DNA of 64,000 nt from NCBI GenBank assembly GCA_024500155.1, contig CM044869.1, positions 29,200,501-29,264,500 on the forward strand. Direction: 5' to 3'. Each line of letters starts with the position of its first letter. Positions within the stretch are counted from its first letter, which is position 1. Below, one piece after another: positions 60,866 to 64,000 of this stretch. The DNA comes from Chenopodium formosanum (Eukaryota; Streptophyta; Magnoliopsida; Caryophyllales; Amaranthaceae). Under the pieces are notes generated by a model. The model ran no database searches. It was not told the DNA's origin and was given only the letters and a program-made list of their open reading frames with translations. The position numbers and the translations under genes were made by a program.

Positions 60866-61477
60866 ACATTAACAGGCGTTCCAATCACTAGCTAGACGGT
60901 GTTGACCGTCTAGGTAGAGATCATATAGCCATTGCACAACTCTTTTGCCCCAAACGAGGATGTGTGCAATTTAAAGCGAAAAAATGCTAAGTTAGAACTT
61001 CAGTCGGTCGCCGACTGATGTCTTTGGACATCCGGGTTCCGAAACTTGGTCGTTCCTTAGACTGTTCGGGTCAGATGGCTATGGATGGCTGATTCAGCCG
61101 TCCAATTGTGGCCGCCTGCATTGGTACGTAGAGTAAGCACGTTGGCTTCTCTCTGCGACAATTGCACCCGGAGGGGTGTCGCCGGACGCCTTTGTCCATG
61201 TTGGGACAGGCGAATTTATGGGAAAAGCAGCCATCCGGCCATTGGCCTCTGGTCTTGTTTCAGACCGGCTGTGTAGCCACTAAGCGGTTTTGTGCTTAGT
61301 TTAATTATCTGGCCATTGGCCTCTCGTCAATCAGACGTTAATTTAATTTCCAAGTGACAAACTCAGAAAAATAAACAAGTGACCATCTGAGATTCAGACG
61401 GAGCATAAACAAAACAAAAGTGAAAACAAAAAGCAATTTCTCATTAATTTACTTCTTGTTTACAAAAATTACAAATC

Positions 61478-64000
61478 TCAGAAGTAGTACTTTTTCAAAT
61501 TGTCTACTTTCCAAGTTCTAGGCAGGCGCCTGCCGTCTGGAGTTTCCAGGCGGTAGGTGCCGTCTCTTACTTCTTCATAAATCCGGTAGGGGCCTTCCCA
61601 ATTCGGAGTTAGCTTTCCAAGCTCATTGGCCCTACCGGTTGCCTCCATTTTCCGTAACACTAGGTCGTCCACTTTCAAAGGACGCCTGTGTACTTTCTTG
61701 TTGTAGGCTCTTGTCATTCTCAGATGGTAAATTTCATGACGCAAGGCGGCATTGCCCCTGCGTTCTGGGAGTGAGTCCAATGCTAGGCGCATTGCCTCCC
61801 AATTTGTCTCTTCATCATAAAGCATGACTCTGAGAGTAGGCTCATAGTGTTCAATGGGCAAGACGGCTTCAGCACCGTAAACCATGAGAAATGGGGTTTC
61901 ACTGGTTGCCCCTTTTGCTGTTGTCCGGATGGCCCATAAGACATGGATTAATTCCTCAGCCCATAAACCACCGGCTCTTTAAATTTTCTTCTTAATGCCG
62001 TCTGAGATCAATTTGTTGAAGGCTTCAACTTGGCCGTTTGCTTGGGGACGACCGACTGATGCAAAACAATTTGAGATCCCTTGATCTCCCAACCAAGTTT
62101 TTAGCTGAGGCGTCTCAAACTGAGGACCATTATCAAACACCATGGACATAGGAACCCCATACCAGGTGATAACATTCTTCCAGATGAAAGAAATGACGTC
62201 TGACGTCTTGATATTCTTTACCGCCTCAGCCTCTACCCACTTGGTAAAATAATCCACTGCCACCAAGATGTATCGCTTTTCGCCTGGCGCAGGCGTGTAA
62301 GGACCTAAGATGTCCATGCCCCATTTTGCAAACGGGATTGGGCTGTGGATGGCCGTCAGATCAGTAGCCGGACGGTGAATAAGTTTGCCAAATTTCTGGC
62401 ACTTGTCACATTTCCTAACCAATTCCTTGGCGTCTGCCTCTAGAGTGGGCCAAAAGTAATGTCGTCTGCCTCTGACGGCTAGGGATCTGCCGCCTATGTG
62501 GGAGGCGCAGAATCCCGAGTGCAAGTCTTCAAGAACTTCTTTCCCCTTTTCTGGGGTGACACACTTCAAAAGAGGCTTAAGAAACCCCGCCTTGAAGAGC
62601 TCTCCATTTCTCAACTCGAAGCTTGCGGCTCGCTTTTTCAGGACGGCTGCCTCCTGTGGCGAATCAGGAAGTGTACCGTCTGAGAGGTATGCCCGGATGC
62701 CATCCATTCAGGTAGAGCTTCGGTCCAGGACTCCAATGGGATCTTCATAGATGCTTCTTTTTTCAAGTACTTCCCAAAAGACTGACCGAGGCGTATCATG
62801 ACAGGCAGAAGATGCAAGTTTTGACAGTGCATCCGCCTGGTTGTTATCAGACCTGGGTACTTGATTCAAATGAAACTCCTCAAGTGACCCATCCTCCTCT
62901 TTGACCGCCTGAAGATATTTGATCATAGCCGGGTGAGTTGCCTCAAATTTTCCCTCATATTGGCTAACGACCAACTGTGAATCAGAGTAGGCGTCAATTT
63001 TTATTGCCCCTGCCGCCTTACACATGCGGATTCCAGCTAGCAGGGCTTCATATTCTGCCTCATTGTTTGAGGCCTGAAACTTGAACCGTAGTGCATACTC
63101 ATATCTGTCCCCCTCAGGAGACTCATAAATTATGCCTGCACCACAGCCGTTCTTTGTAGAGCTCCCGTCTGCATACACTTTCCAAACCTGATCAAGATTA
63201 TCCGGAGCCACTGGACGGGTCATTTCAACAATGAAGTCGGCAAACGCCTGACCTTTCACTGCCTTCCTTGGTTCGTAAGTGATTTCAAGACTTTTCATTT
63301 CAATAGCCCATTTCAACATTCTGCCGGCTGACTCCAAAGTAGACATTGGCCGCTTGAGTGGCTGGTCGGTGTAAATCACCACCGGATGAGCCAGAAAGTA
63401 AGGCTTCAATTTTTTGAATGCCATGTATAAAGCGAGGCCAAATTTTTCAACCACGGGGTACCGGAGTTCAACAATTTTTAGAACATGGCTAATGAAGTAA
63501 ACCGGGAGCTGAACGCCGTCTCGCTCAGCAAGGAGAACGGCACTGAGAGCATGATCTGAGACGGCCAAATACATGTATAACGTCTCCCTAGGCAGAGGAC
63601 TGACCGGCCTAGGCAGAGAATGCAAGTGCTCTTTTAGCTTCTGGAATGCCGTCTCAGCATCGTCTCCCCATTCAAACCTGGTCTTCTTCCTGATTGCTTG
63701 GAAGAAGTAAAGGCATTTGTCGCCTGACCAGCTGAGGAACCTTCCCAAGGCGGCCAGGCAACCAGTTAGTCTCTGAACTTCCTTGACAGAACGGGGTGAC
63801 TTCATGTCGATTACCGCCTGTATCTTTTCGGGGTTAGCCTCTATCCCCCTTTGATCAATCAGGAATCCGAGAAACTTCCCAGACTCAACACCAAAGACGC
63901 ATTTCTTGGGGTTTAACATGACCTTATGCCGCCTGAGGGTGGTGAATGTTTCTCGGAGATCAGCAAGGTGATCCGTCTGTTGCTTGGATTTGACTATCAT
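61478..64000 (-). pseudogene. pol of element C: partial RT, RNase H, archaeal-type RNase H, integrase
   Basis: One frame, cut by the window edge at YIDDMIVKS-proximal RT. It carries the degenerate first RNase H (YLAVSDHALSAVLL), the second RNase H (VYADGSS, NNEAEYEALLAG, YSDSQLVV, NNQADALSKLA), the integrase zinc site and D, D, E (WGMDILGP, VFDNGPQF, NGQVEAFNK), ending NLKKYYF. TGA just below 62708 (Trp in element B) and TAA just below 61979 (after KKKI; Glu in element B) interrupt it. Both are single-base changes. No frameshift is visible in this part. Confidence 0.9.

Larger units (their letters stand above)
60384..61477. other. Non-coding gap between the convergent genes, element C
   Basis: About 1.1 kb; no credible gene. 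It contains the conserved post-stop block (60419-60465), the long inverted repeat (60736-60865) and the block near 61151-61190 shared with element B. Confidence 0.65.
56737..64000 (-). mobile_element. Element C: 3' part of a Ty3/gypsy (Tat-clade-like) LTR retrotransposon
   Basis: Begins with a 487-bp LTR at the satellite junction and runs off the window inside RT. Same order as A and B: 3' LTR, polypurine tract, antisense gene on the plus strand, non-coding gap, then integrase, RNase H and RT on the minus strand. The LTR belongs to the family of the solo LTR at 34793-35278. The gag, protease, readthrough site and 5' LTR are outside the window. Confidence 0.92.

Overview
This window is plant nuclear repeat DNA. 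It holds AT-rich satellite arrays interrupted by Ty3/gypsy-type LTR retrotransposons, with no host single-copy gene, tRNA, rRNA or bacterial-type gene visible. The plant assignment rests on Tat-clade style polyproteins (Gag-protease-RT-two RNase H domains-integrase, no chromodomain), an extra antisense gene between pol and the 3' LTR, and short GT-AG introns. I cannot name the species.

Layout. 1-7071 satellite; 7072-18659 complete element A (560-bp LTRs, TSD GAATG); 18660-18913 satellite; 18914-30191 complete element B (509-bp LTRs, TSD ACTTT); 30192-34792 satellite; 34793-35278 solo LTR of family C in the opposite orientation (TSD CACTT); 35279-56736 satellite with 2.0-2.2 kb higher-order repeats and an exact 3764-bp tandem duplication; 56737-64000 element C, cut by the window edge. 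Elements A, B and C all have gag-pol on the minus strand.

Each element carries two convergent transcription units. The minus-strand unit is gag-protease, an in-frame UAG, then RT-RNase H-integrase. In A and B the stop lies in UAG-CAA-UCA, which fits the tobamovirus-type readthrough consensus UAG-CAR-YYA. The plus-strand (antisense) unit starts just inside the 3' LTR behind its own TATA box and G-boxes. It is interrupted by four coding introns whose phases (1,0,1,0) are the same in all three families. It encodes a protein with an acidic/serine-rich segment, a core resembling the plant 'putative gypsy-type transposon' family (Pfam Transposase_28, from memory), and a C-terminal coiled coil. Only the copy in B is open throughout (763 codons after splicing).

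The most striking observation is that, if the 5' leader intron is spliced, the antisense protein begins M-ARTKQTATK (element B), M-ARTKRTTRK (A) or M-ARTMQTAQD (C). This closely copies the N-terminal tail of histone H3 (ARTKQTARK). The alternative start, 51-52 codons upstream and in frame in all three, would bury the motif, so intron retention versus splicing would decide whether an H3-like N-terminus is exposed.

All gag-pol copies carry disabling mutations (A heavily, B lightly, C two stops in the visible part). LTR divergence by eye is about 8/560 for A and 3/509 for B, so both insertions are recent and B is the younger. All coordinates, frames and comparisons were read by eye; no alignment or database search was run.
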